A stretch of DNA of 47,626 bases, from contig NZ_WEZT01000020.1 in the NCBI RefSeq assembly GCF_009863985.1, positions 13,832 to 61,457 of the forward strand. The letters run 5' to 3'. Position 1 is the stretch's first letter; each line of letters starts with the position of its first letter. The stretch comes from Furfurilactobacillus milii (GTDB lineage: Bacteria; Bacillota; Bacilli; Lactobacillales; Lactobacillaceae). Positions 1 through 7,176 of this stretch are shown in pieces. Made by a program: the position numbers and the translations under genes. Under the pieces are notes generated by a model, which worked only from the letters and a program-made list of their open reading frames with translations, ran no database searches and was not told the origin of the DNA.

Positions 1-98
1 ATTAATCAGAGACCACTTAAAATACTTGACTGGCAAACACCTTATCAGATCATGCTGACAAATTTGTCCAAAAATTCGGATTAAATTTGCAATCTACC
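1..98 (+). mobile_element. IS30-family element, right end with transposase C-terminus (partial)
   Basis: Reading from base 1 gives 27 residues beginning INQRPLKILDWQTPYQIM and a TAA at 82-84. This matches the conserved C-terminal end of IS30-family DDE transposases (NxRPRKxLxWxTPYE). The bases after the stop end in GCAATCTACC at 98, which is the right terminal inverted repeat: its reverse complement GGTAGATTGCAAATTTAATC matches the left end seen at 28126 and 47535. The upstream part of the transposase lies outside the window, so whether this copy is full length or internally deleted (as at 28125-28320) cannot be told. Confidence 0.85.
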
Positions 99-100
99 TT

Positions 101-538
101 ATGGATTTAGCAGAAGCAACTCGTTTTGATATGGTTTCTGTTGTGGTAAACGCGGCCACAGAAAATATTGACGCGTTTGATTATGCTTTGCAGACGGCAG
201 TTCATGATAACGCCAGTCTCAACATTATTGTATGGATAGATGATGATAATTTAAGTGTTTTTAATGCATTGAACCCAAGTTATATTCGCAAACAACATGA
301 TCAGGCTGATAAGTTTGCAACAGATTTAAGTGATGTTGCTAAGGCGATGGGTGTCAGGAGCGTGAAAGTTTCCATCAAGCGAGGCAGCAACCTGGCTCGG
401 TTAACGGAAGAAGTGTACTGCACTGATTTTTCGTTTGATGTATTGGTGATGGGTTCGGATCATCATGATCACACTCAAATTCGGCGGGCGGTAAATCAAG
501 CTAACGACGAATTAGAAGTGGCAACTGTTGTTCTTTAA
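101..538 (+). CDS. Universal stress protein (UspA family), start abutting an IS30 end
   Basis: The 145-residue product has the UspA fold layout: an N-terminal beta strand (MVSVVVNAA), a helix (DAFDYALQTAV), a second strand (LNIIVWIDD) and a C-terminal strand before VLVMGSD. It aligns along its length with the second Usp in this window (33561-34004), for example ALNPSYIRKQHDQADKF against ALTKDYVHGEHDELVAH. The usual ATP-binding G-2x-G-9x-G-S/T motif is not obvious, so nucleotide binding is doubtful. The ATG lies two bases after the IS30 terminal repeat and has no Shine-Dalgarno sequence. The insertion seems to have replaced the native promoter and ribosome site, and a few N-terminal codons may be lost. 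A hairpin terminator follows. Confidence 0.75.
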   Translation: MDLAEATRFDMVSVVVNAATENIDAFDYALQTAVHDNASLNIIVWIDDDNLSVFNALNPSYIRKQHDQADKFATDLSDVAKAMGVRSVKVSIKRGSNLARLTEEVYCTDFSFDVLVMGSDHHDHTQIRRAVNQANDELEVATVVL

Positions 539-555
539 TATGATAATTATTTAAA

Positions 556-584
556 AGACGCTTCTAAATTTGAGCGTCTTTTTT
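556..584 (+). terminator. Intrinsic terminator after the first usp gene
   Basis: AGACGCT pairs with AGCGTCT across a nine to ten base loop and is followed by a run of T. It is 17 bases after the stop codon. Confidence 0.8.
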
Positions 585-600
585 AGTGCCTTGAGAAACG

Positions 601-780
601 AAAAATCTTGACCGTTCCGCGAGACAGGGACGGCCGATCTGTGGGACCGGTCTCAGCCCGCTTTGCGGTCTTCTACCTCGATTCAGAGCCACAAATCGTC
701 TCTGAAGTCGTCCTGCAATACTAAGCGGCCATAAAACGCCGCTAAGAATTGCTATCACAGAACTATGTCCCTGTCTTGCT
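601..780 (+). repeat. Structured modular repeat, copy H (divergent subtype, + orientation)
   Basis: The ends pair as GACAGGGAC (622-630) with GTCCCTGTC (767-775). Between them is the family core GTGGGACCGGTCTCAG, arm a (CCGC-ttt-GCGG), the conserved GTCTTCTACCTCG, arm b (TTCAGAG ... CTCTGAA), CGTCC, and arm c (AGCGGC 724-729 with GCCGCT 738-743). P1 and arm sequences differ from copies A-F but the pairing and order are the same. It lies between the usp terminator and the lipoprotein promoter region. No reading frame explains it. Confidence 0.8.
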
Positions 781-842
781 ACACTACTAATACCATTCGG
801 AAGTCTGGCAAAGATGATATTAACAGTTCTAAAACTAAACCG

Positions 843-869
843 TTTGTTTTCAAACGTTTGACTTATAAT
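843..869 (+). promoter_or_regulatory. Inverted repeat and -10 element before the lipoprotein gene
   Basis: A perfect 12-base palindrome TCAAACGTTTGA (850-861) lies just upstream of TATAAT (864-869). The preceding CGTTTG (843-848) also pairs with CAAACG as a small hairpin. A TTGTTT at 844-849 is only 14 bases from the -10, too close for a standard -35, so the palindrome may be an operator or the promoter may need an activator. The assignment is tentative. Confidence 0.4.
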
Positions 870-919
870 TTTATATGGAGAGTTAAGGGAAAATACATAT
901 TCAGGGGAGATATTTAGGT

Positions 920-1750
920 ATGAAAAAAACTGTTGTTCTGCTGGTATCAACAGCTTCGTTACTTATGCTGACTGCCTGTGGTAATTCAAGCAATGAACAG
1001 AATTCTGGAGCTGCGACTAATAAAAGCGAGAGGGTTGTCAAACATTCCAAAACAAATGTGAGTTCTCATGCTGATTCATCAACTAGTGATGCTAGTCAAG
1101 ATTCAAATCAAAACGGTGAATCGGCGAATGACAATGACCAAACTGACGCATTTATTCAGGCACCATGGACATTTGCGACAGCTTCATCGTTTTTGCAAAA
1201 GGTTGATAGTGCCACGCCGGAGGGGAGCGAACATATTGGACTAGAGCGAATTGATCTGGGCCAAGCCGTTGATTCATCGTCGTGTCCAATCAGCAAGTTG
1301 CCAGGAAACAGTATTTACATTTCAGAAAATAATAAAAGTGGCATAGGAGACGGCGGCTTTGTGCTGACCAAAAATTCCAATAGAACTGTCACGATTATCG
1401 AAGGGTCCGGTGCAATGTCCGAACCGTTTGAAAAACTGGTCGTCGATGCTAAAAGCGGGCATATTCTAAGTACTCAGCAGCTTTCTGGCTATGATAATAT
1501 GTTCGCTTATTTTGGCATTGATGTTTCAAACGATGATCAAGCGAATAGCGACAATCAAAGTGATACAGATTCGACCGATGATGACTCGTCAGATTCAGTG
1601 AGTGATGATTCACAAAGCAACGATGATAGTGACTCAAACGATGATACTTCAGATTCTCAATCGAGTGAAGATGACAGTAGTTCTCAAGATAGCAATAATA
1701 GTGTCAGTGTCGATTCTGATAACGTGGATTCGAATGATAATGGCGATTAG
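920..1750 (+). CDS. Secreted lipoprotein with Ser/Asp-rich C-terminal tail
   Basis: The 276-residue product opens with a lipoprotein signal peptide: MKKTV, a hydrophobic stretch, then the lipobox LTAC with Cys about residue 20. It should be lipidated and held on the outer face of the membrane. Residues about 22-75 are a Ser/Asn/Asp-rich linker. Residues about 77-210 look like a compact domain (from FIQAPWTF to GIDVSNDD) that I do not recognise. The last 65 residues are nearly all Asp, Ser and Asn with SD/DD repeats, and end DNGD without an LPXTG anchor. The tail resembles the Ser-Asp stalks of surface adhesins, but here it is at the free C-terminus. A ribosome site GGGGAG precedes the ATG. 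Function unknown. Confidence 0.7.
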   Translation: MKKTVVLLVSTASLLMLTACGNSSNEQNSGAATNKSERVVKHSKTNVSSHADSSTSDASQDSNQNGESANDNDQTDAFIQAPWTFATASSFLQKVDSATPEGSEHIGLERIDLGQAVDSSSCPISKLPGNSIYISENNKSGIGDGGFVLTKNSNRTVTIIEGSGAMSEPFEKLVVDAKSGHILSTQQLSGYDNMFAYFGIDVSNDDQANSDNQSDTDSTDDDSSDSVSDDSQSNDDSDSNDDTSDSQSSEDDSSSQDSNNSVSVDSDNVDSNDNGD

Positions 1751-1816
1751 GAATGCACATCAGTTAGCTTAAATATGCTAAGATAACAGCACTAACAAAC
1801 GGATGGGAGCGCAGCA

Positions 1817-2941
1817 ATGGAACAGTGGTCAAAAGAAACGATTGCAGCGTTTCGAAAAACTTTATTAACGTGGTATGACGAAAATAAACGGGATTTACCA
1901 TGGCGTCACGATCATGATCCGTATCACGTGTGGGTATCGGAAATCATGTTGCAACAAACGCAGGTGAATACGGTTATTCCTTACTACGAACGCTTTATGA
2001 GCATGTTTCCCACAATTAATGATTTGGCAGCGGCTAAACCAGAACAATTGTTGAAAGCGTGGGAGGGCCTCGGCTACTATTCAAGAGCCCGCAATCTGCA
2101 ACGAGCGGCACGGGAAATCGTCAACGACCGGCATGGTGAATGGCCGACAACGGCTGCGGGTTTGCAGGAACTGACTGGCATTGGCCCATACACGGCGGGT
2201 GCGATTGCCAGCATTGCGTTTGGCGAACCGGTGGCAGCAGTCGATGGGAATGCCTTTCGGGTATTTGGCCGATTGCTGATGATTGACGCTGATATTACCA
2301 AACCGGCAACTCGCCAGCTGTTTGCCGAGACGATTGATCGAATTATTGATCCACAGCGGCCCGGGGATTTTAATCAAGCCATTATGGACTTGGGCAGTAG
2401 CTACATGACAGTGAAAAATCCGGATGTTGAGCATTCACCAGTAAAGATGTTTGACCGTTCATACGAAACCGGCCATGTACTTGATTATCCGGTTAAAACG
2501 GCCAAGCCGCGACCAGTTCCAGTCGATTATGTTGCGCTAGTCATCCATACACCGGCCGGATATTTAATGACGAAACGACCATCGACGGGATTACTGGCCA
2601 ACTTATGGACCTTTCCATTGGTTAAGGTAAGCGATTTGTTGAAGGATGATGAGCAGGAAACAGACTTGATGGACGTCGATATCGTGTCACGTGCTGAGCA
2701 AGCATTCGAAACGGAAACGGAAATTCCGGTTTCCTTGGCCTTGATTGGTGGCCGCGCTGTGACACACACATTCACTCATTTAAAGTGGCAAATTCGACTA
2801 GTTTCTGCCGAGTTATCGACAGTCCCAGACATCAGTTTGTTTGCGGGTGAAATTGTAGCTGAATCGGCGTTTGATCAATATCCGATGCCAGTTGTCCAAC
2901 AAAAGCTGTGGCGACGTTGGCAAGCTGCATCAAAAAAGTGA
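1817..2941 (+). CDS. mutY: A/G-specific adenine DNA glycosylase MutY lacking the 4Fe-4S cysteines
   Basis: MutY removes adenine mispaired with 8-oxoguanine in base-excision repair. The 374-residue product has the catalytic Glu in SEIMLQQTQV (Glu42), the helix-hairpin-helix LTGIGPYTAGAI (about 119-130), the catalytic Asp of AVDGN (Asp143), and a C-terminal NUDIX-like domain (about 236-370) that reads the oxidised guanine. The protein contains no cysteine at all. By alignment with the usual CT..KPxCxxCP motif, three ligands are replaced by Met197, Val204 and Ser207. Cluster-less MutY proteins are known from some lactobacilli and Entamoeba, so this is probably active rather than decayed. The rnhA ATG follows seven bases after the stop, suggesting an operon. 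Confidence 0.93.
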   Translation: MEQWSKETIAAFRKTLLTWYDENKRDLPWRHDHDPYHVWVSEIMLQQTQVNTVIPYYERFMSMFPTINDLAAAKPEQLLKAWEGLGYYSRARNLQRAAREIVNDRHGEWPTTAAGLQELTGIGPYTAGAIASIAFGEPVAAVDGNAFRVFGRLLMIDADITKPATRQLFAETIDRIIDPQRPGDFNQAIMDLGSSYMTVKNPDVEHSPVKMFDRSYETGHVLDYPVKTAKPRPVPVDYVALVIHTPAGYLMTKRPSTGLLANLWTFPLVKVSDLLKDDEQETDLMDVDIVSRAEQAFETETEIPVSLALIGGRAVTHTFTHLKWQIRLVSAELSTVPDISLFAGEIVAESAFDQYPMPVVQQKLWRRWQAASKK

Positions 2942-2948
2942 GGTTATT

Positions 2949-3785
2949 ATGGCAGGAAAAAAGTTTTATGCGGTCGCTCATGGTCGCAAAACAGGCATCT
3001 TCACAACTTGGGCGGCGGCCAAACAACAGGTTGACGGGATGGCTGGAGCACGATACAAGAGTTTTCCAACACGCGATACTGCTCAGCAATGGTTGGACGC
3101 TGGCGGGCAGTACACCGCGTCTGGCCGTAAACCGCTAGCAACAGCTTCACGGCAGCACACGACAACCAGTCAACCGGTAACAGAAAAAATCGTCATGTAT
3201 TCTGACGGTGGTTCTCGGAACACGGGTAATGTGGCTGGTGGTCATGTGCGTCAGGGCGACAAGGCGGCCTGGGCTTACCTGATAAAAAAAGACGGCCAGC
3301 AATATTACGATTCACTGGGTGAATTTGGCGCAACCAACAATAAAATGGAAATCACTGGCTTGTTGCGGGCGCTACAGGCTTTACAACAGTCGGGTTTGAA
3401 CAAAGAACCAATTTTGGCTGTACTGGATTCAAAATATGTCCTAGATGCGATTACCAAACGTTGGCTAGCCGGCTGGAAGCGACGGGGGTGGGCACGCAGT
3501 AACGGTGCGCCACTAGCAAACAAAGAGCTGTGGCAGGCAATGAGCGACCAGTTGACAGCCTTTCCACATTTACGCTTTGAGTGGACGAAGGGTCACGCCG
3601 ACAATTCTGGTAACGTGTTTGTGGATGAACTGTTGAATCAAACAATGGATGCCATGAGTGAGGAAAATCCGATCGGCAAACGGTCCGAAGTGAACCCGTT
3701 AGCGGCAATTGCGGATCAAGCGGTGGCTACTGATGACGCCGATAATGATGCGTCAGCTGATTCGGAACAAATGAATTTATTTTAA
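2949..3785 (+). CDS. rnhA: Ribonuclease H (RNase HI with N-terminal hybrid-binding domain)
   Basis: This cleaves the RNA strand of RNA/DNA hybrids. Residues about 4-45 (KFYAVAHGRKTGIF...W...) are the RNase H1 hybrid-binding domain formerly called viroplasmin. Residues about 78-225 are the RNase H fold with the acidic active site: Asp in MYSDGG, Glu in NNKMEITG, Asp in VLDSKYV and Asp in FVDELL. A Ser/Thr-rich linker joins the two. The ATG at 2949 was chosen because GAGGT (2940-2944) sits at proper spacing and the product then starts MAGKKFYAV, as in the family; longer in-frame starts overlap mutY. The acidic tail after residue 230 is variable. Probably co-transcribed with mutY. Confidence 0.93.
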   Translation: MAGKKFYAVAHGRKTGIFTTWAAAKQQVDGMAGARYKSFPTRDTAQQWLDAGGQYTASGRKPLATASRQHTTTSQPVTEKIVMYSDGGSRNTGNVAGGHVRQGDKAAWAYLIKKDGQQYYDSLGEFGATNNKMEITGLLRALQALQQSGLNKEPILAVLDSKYVLDAITKRWLAGWKRRGWARSNGAPLANKELWQAMSDQLTAFPHLRFEWTKGHADNSGNVFVDELLNQTMDAMSEENPIGKRSEVNPLAAIADQAVATDDADNDASADSEQMNLF

Positions 3786-3809
3786 GACTTTTAGAGACGG
3801 GTGACGGGT

Positions 3810-4238
3810 ATGAATAGGTGGCTACAACTCGTAATTTCCTACACATTGGGATTGATCTTCTTTGCTTTTTTTACCCTGGTAGCGCATTTGAAACCAGCTG
3901 GTGGCTTATTTTACACACTTACGGCGTTTGATTATGGCAATCTTGTAAATTGGCTTCTGCTTTATCCGTTTGCTCGCACGAGTGTTAGTCGTTGGCGCCA
4001 ACTGCGACGGCAGGGCAAAACTGTTGATAATCGAACATTTATCCGTCGTGCCTATGATGAAAACGGCGAATCTTTTGCGCAAACGGAATACAACAGTGCG
4101 TGGGCTTCACATGGTTCGCCAAACGGCGGCTCAGCGCTGTTGACATTTATGTTATATGGTCTAGTTTATATTTTTGCAGCTGTCATCGACGTTTGGTTGT
4201 TGATTCGGCTTGTATTTGTTAAGTGCCAAAAATCTTAA
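3810..4238 (+). CDS. Small membrane protein of unknown function
   Basis: The product is about 142 residues with three predicted membrane segments: residues 5-25 (LVISYTLGLIFFAFFTLVAH), about 38-55 (GNLVNWLLLYPFA) and about 108-132 (LLTFMLYGLVYIFAAVIDVW). A hydrophilic Arg/Gln-rich loop and a Gly/Ser patch lie between. I do not recognise a family. The ATG at 3810 is preferred; an in-frame GTG at 3801 is possible, and the GAGACGG upstream does not settle it. It follows rnhA by 24 bases on the same strand and ends at a strong terminator, so it may be the last gene of the mutY-rnhA unit. Confidence 0.65.
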   Translation: MNRWLQLVISYTLGLIFFAFFTLVAHLKPAGGLFYTLTAFDYGNLVNWLLLYPFARTSVSRWRQLRRQGKTVDNRTFIRRAYDENGESFAQTEYNSAWASHGSPNGGSALLTFMLYGLVYIFAAVIDVWLLIRLVFVKCQKS

Positions 4239-4242
4239 ATAA

Positions 4243-4288
4243 ACGAAAATGGTTCAAACACAATAATCTGCGTTTGAACCATTTTCGT
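4243..4288. terminator. Bidirectional terminator between convergent genes
   Basis: A perfect 17-base inverted repeat starting ACGAAAATGGTTC, with a 12-base loop. A and T tracts serve both the membrane protein gene on the left and the SDR gene on the right. Confidence 0.85.
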
Positions 4289-4301
4289 ATGACTGTACAA
4301 A

Positions 4302-4982
4302 TTAATCGTCCTCTTTAATGAGGTCGTGATAGGCCAAGTCAACGGGCTCACGTTCTGTAAATAGCTTGTAGTAAGCCTTCGCAATGTTAACCGGGTCCTG
4401 ATTTTCACGGTGCCCGTCACGGATGTACGTGTTGATTGTGACCTGTCCGGCAAAGATGTTAGTTTTTTCCAGATCTTGATTGAGGGCAAGAACGAAATTC
4501 TTCATTGCCGCTTTTTCCATGCTTTGCAGAGGCGCACCTGTTGATGGTTTGGTGGCCGCGATGCTGTTAGTGAACAGCAAGGCCGTTGGTTGTGAACTTT
4601 CGAGTAGGGCCGGAATGGCTGCGTGAGCTACTGCTACCGGCGCAACGGCCCCAATCAGCATGCCAGTTTCGGCCGTCTCGGCCGTGAGTGCACGAGGTTT
4701 GACGCCAGGACGGAACGTGGCGTTAAAGATGACGGCCGTTAGTTGACCCAACTGTTTGACCTGATCGAAGGCTTCATCAATAGTGGCAGCCTTTGTTAGA
4801 TCAACTGGAAAAATAGTGGCGTTGATTTGCTGGTGTTGGAGATCGTCAGCAGTTTGTTTTAAGACATTTTCATCGCGGGATAGTAAAGCAATTTGGAAGC
4901 CTTGACGGCCAAAAAGTGCGGCCTGAGCCTGGGCTAATCCAGTTTTACCAACACCGACGATTGCAACAACGGGTTGTGTCAT
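4302..4982 (-). CDS. SDR-family NAD(P)-binding protein lacking the catalytic tyrosine
   Basis: The 226-residue product has a Rossmann nucleotide site near its start (AIVGVGKTGLA, approximating TGxxxGxG), Asp in FPVDLT, and an NAT motif in place of NNAG. The usual catalytic YxxxK is not intact: at GAPLQSMEKAAM the Lys is present but the Tyr position is Gln. It may therefore bind cofactor without classical dehydrogenase activity, or use another residue. The ATG at 4982 follows GGAGGGG at seven bases; a longer start exists but lies upstream of this site. It is divergent from the hydrolase gene at 5250. Substrate unknown. Confidence 0.7.
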   Translation of the reverse strand: MTQPVVAIVGVGKTGLAQAQAALFGRQGFQIALLSRDENVLKQTADDLQHQQINATIFPVDLTKAATIDEAFDQVKQLGQLTAVIFNATFRPGVKPRALTAETAETGMLIGAVAPVAVAHAAIPALLESSQPTALLFTNSIAATKPSTGAPLQSMEKAAMKNFVLALNQDLEKTNIFAGQVTINTYIRDGHRENQDPVNIAKAYYKLFTEREPVDLAYHDLIKEDD

Positions 4983-5249
4983 AATAATCCCCTCCAATTC
5001 ACTTTCAATATATGTTTGGCAACAGTATAGATGATTGATCAGAAAAACTCAGAAAATAATGCTCGTTATTTCGACAAAACAGAATAATTATTAGCTAACG
5101 GTTTGTAAACGAGCTGATTATTCTCATCGTGGCAAACTTAATTTGCCGTTAAGTCACGCGTTGCGACTGGTCACAAAGATTCGAAAGCGTTAAAGTTAAT
5201 TAGAAATAAACAGCTGAGTGGGAAACGTCAGCGATGGGGAGGTTTGCAC
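4983..5249. promoter_or_regulatory. Divergent promoter region with several inverted repeats
   Basis: This spacer separates the SDR gene (-) and the hydrolase gene (+). It contains GCTCGTT (5061-5067) complementary to AACGAGC (5108-5114), and GGCAAA (5131-5136) complementary to TTTGCC (5142-5147). TAACGG (5096-5101) can pair with CCGTTA (5146-5151), which would compete with the GGCAAA hairpin. GAAAGCGTT near 5184-5192 resembles half of a cre site. No convincing -35/-10 pair was found. Confidence 0.35.
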
Positions 5250-6125
5250 GTGCATCGACGGATTTGGACAATTACCAGTGCGCTCGTTTTAATGTTGGGC
5301 GCAAGTTTTGTGTTGTTCCATAAGGTAACCAGCATTGGCGTGACTGCCGAACCATTGAAGAGCAGCCAGGTTAATAAAAGTGTTATCCAAACGCACACGC
5401 CGACCATCTTCATGCCTGGCTGGGCCACTTCGGCTAACTCGTTTAACGCTATGATTGGTTACATGCAGGGCGAACGTACTGCAGGCAAAGTGATGCGAAT
5501 CAATGTCGACTTTTTTGGTCGCATTCACGTGATTGGTCGTCTTAAAAAAACGGATATTAATCCGCTCATTCAAGTTACGTTTGACCGCAATCTAGGGAAT
5601 AGTTATCAGCCACAGGCAAAGTGGCTCAATCAGATTCTGATGTTGCTCAAACGTCGTTACCACGTTAACGAATACAATGCCGTTGGCCATTCGTGGGGCG
5701 GCAGCGCGATGGTCACTCAGTTGATCCGTTATGGCAACGATGAGCGACTGCCAAAGTTGCATAAAATGGTATTGTTGAGTGCACCGGTCGATGAAAGTAT
5801 TGATCGGCCTAAAGATGTATTACCTAGCGGAAAGCCTAAACGTTCATCACACAGTTATCGTCAGTTGATCGCAGCCCGCAACAATTTGTGGGCTAATAGT
5901 CAGGCACAAATCTTTAACGTCTACGGGTCTGCTAACGGCGAAGATACAGACAATTCCGTACCCATTGTGCAGGCGCAGGCCTTACGTTATTTAGTTCATG
6001 ATATTGTGCCGCAGTATCACGAAATTCTGATGAAAAACACCAACCACCATCAGATTCACACCACAATCCGTAGCTACAAGCTAGTCACCAACTTGCTCTT
6101 TGGCAAACCAGGTAGTAAACCTTAA
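5250..6125 (+). CDS. Membrane-anchored alpha/beta hydrolase (DUF915-like)
   Basis: The 291-residue product begins with a short basic stretch and a hydrophobic segment (about residues 5-25), giving a signal anchor or signal peptide, so the catalytic domain faces outward. The alpha/beta-hydrolase signatures are IFMPGWATSANSF (oxyanion-hole loop), the nucleophile elbow GHSWGG (Ser about residue 150), and a C-terminal NHHQIH for the catalytic His. These match the DUF915/cell-surface hydrolase group common in lactobacilli, probably esterases, with substrate unproven. GTG at 5250 is chosen because GGGGAGGT (5236-5243) is correctly spaced; TTG at 5244 is too close. Repeat copy A follows the stop. 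Confidence 0.8.
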   Translation: MHRRIWTITSALVLMLGASFVLFHKVTSIGVTAEPLKSSQVNKSVIQTHTPTIFMPGWATSANSFNAMIGYMQGERTAGKVMRINVDFFGRIHVIGRLKKTDINPLIQVTFDRNLGNSYQPQAKWLNQILMLLKRRYHVNEYNAVGHSWGGSAMVTQLIRYGNDERLPKLHKMVLLSAPVDESIDRPKDVLPSGKPKRSSHSYRQLIAARNNLWANSQAQIFNVYGSANGEDTDNSVPIVQAQALRYLVHDIVPQYHEILMKNTNHHQIHTTIRSYKLVTNLLFGKPGSKP

Positions 6126-6147
6126 TCTTTAGTTGGTTCTTGTCTTG

Positions 6148-6310
6148 CGCCTCCGGTTGGCAGCATTGACACACTCGCCGTGGGACCGGTTCAAGCCTCG
6201 TGGAGTGCCGAGTCTCAACGGACCGTCCGTAACCTAAATTCGGGAAAACCACCGAATTAACGTTACCTTCACGGCTCGGTATCAATGCTGCCGCCCTTCG
6301 GCTCACATAG
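6148..6310 (+). repeat. Structured modular repeat, copy A (+ orientation, lacks arm a)
   Basis: P1 pairs GGCAGCATTGA (6159-6169) with TCAATGCTGCC (6282-6292). Compared with copy B, two base pairs have changed together. The core GCCGTGGGACCGGTTCAAGCC runs directly into arm b (CTCG ... CGAG) and skips arm a and the GTCTTTCACC segment. Arm c is AATTCGG with CCGAATT inside TAAC/GTTA. CACGGC closes P2 with GCCGTG. It follows the hydrolase gene in the same direction with no terminator between, so it could be part of that transcript's 3' end. Confidence 0.85.
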
Positions 6311-6463
6311 AAGTTTTAAGTATCTCTTCCTTGGTTTAGACGATGATGCATTGTTGCTTTTGGCTATGGTCCGTCTAAATTATATAGTCAATTGACTGTG
6401 ATTCACCGATTCCCTGCTTCGTTTAGAATCTTGCTTGATGACGCTGAAAGGAAATGGTTAAGA

Positions 6464-6655
6464 AGCTGTAGGTTGGTAGTGTTGAATCCTGCTGTGTCAG
6501 TGGTGTTAATTCGGTTGTTTTTGCCGAATTTACAGCACGGGACGAGCTTCAAGACGTGGGTTGTACGGCTTGAAGTCGAGGAATAAGACTGTGATTTTCA
6601 GGCTTAATCCGGTCCCCACAGCAGGGTTCAAAAACGGACAACTGAAAGCGGGCGA
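6464..6655 (-). repeat. Structured modular repeat, copy G (divergent subtype, - orientation)
   Basis: P1 pairs TTGAATCCTGCTGTG (6482-6496) with CACAGCAGGGTTCAA (6617-6631), 14 of 15 positions. On the minus strand the order is GTGGGGACCGGATTAAGCC, arm a, GTCTTATTCCTCG, a strong arm b (CTTCAAG/CTTGAAG), CTCGTCC, then arm c (AATTCGG/CCGAATT). It faces copy A tail to tail with about 150 bp between them. A frame of 64 codons crossing this element is not credible. Confidence 0.8.
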
Positions 6656-6687
6656 AATCGCAATCATTTTCACAAATATTTGTAATC

Positions 6688-6731
6688 AAAAAATCCTGTT
6701 AATTAGTGAGAACTAATCGACAGGATTTTTT
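6688..6731. terminator. Bidirectional terminator
   Basis: AAAAAATCCTGT pairs with ACAGGATTTTTT, extended by ATTAGT/ACTAAT around a four-base loop. It serves the minus-strand gene at 6743. A separate palindrome ACAAATATTTGT lies at 6672-6683. Confidence 0.85.
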
Positions 6732-6742
6732 ATGTGAATGGG

Positions 6743-7111
6743 TTAATGCCGTGACGCGCGTAAGTTGCCGCGTTGATGGTTTTTAACTGTGTGTGCCTTA
6801 AACCGTGGCGTTGACGCTTCACCGACAAACTTGAAGTGTTTCAGCTGTCCGTGAAATGGCTGCCCAGCTGCTCGCGTGCGGGCCCACTTGTCCATTTCAT
6901 CGGCCATGTTGATAGCCGCGTCATGACGTTGTGGCGCATTTTCAGTCAAGGCTGCTTGGGCAATGTCACTGCGTAAGGCAGCGGTTAGGTTGTGATTATA
7001 ATCAACAAGTTCCTGCGTAATTGGGGCATCCTTATAGCGATTAAATAATCGTTCAATGTACCGCATTGCATCCTTGCTATCTTTTGGCTGATAATACCGA
7101 TCTTCTGACAC
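6743..7111 (-). CDS. Conserved-looking hypothetical protein, about 122 residues
   Basis: The product is soluble and helix-rich, with DSKDAMRYIERLFNRYKD near the start and a basic C-terminal tail ending RGNLRASRH. No family is recognised, and there is no signal peptide or membrane segment. The start is uncertain: an ATG at 7120 abuts AGAAAGG with no spacing, whereas GTG at 7111 lies nine bases from it, so GTG is preferred. It is downstream of menG on the same strand, 65 bases away, and ends at a strong terminator, suggesting a two-gene transcript. Confidence 0.55.
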   Translation of the reverse strand: MSEDRYYQPKDSKDAMRYIERLFNRYKDAPITQELVDYNHNLTAALRSDIAQAALTENAPQRHDAAINMADEMDKWARTRAAGQPFHGQLKHFKFVGEASTPRFKAHTVKNHQRGNLRASRH

Positions 7112-7176
7112 GAGCGCCATCCTTTCTGTTAATACAATGGCTCCAGTTTAACGAAATTTCTAACATTAGTAAACGG

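Noticed and set aside
601-780. T-box, tRNA or riboswitch reading of the repeat elements
   Set aside because: The core GTGGGACCGG loosely recalls the T-box sequence, but there is no specifier loop, no terminator/antiterminator switch, and the copies do not precede aminoacyl or biosynthetic genes. No tRNA acceptor end is present.
564-950. Minus-strand open frame of 128 codons
   Set aside because: It crosses repeat copy H and the lipoprotein start; Arg-rich shadow with no family likeness.
6392-6586. Open frame of 64 codons
   Set aside because: It runs through structured repeat copy G; the composition follows the stems, and there is no ribosome site.
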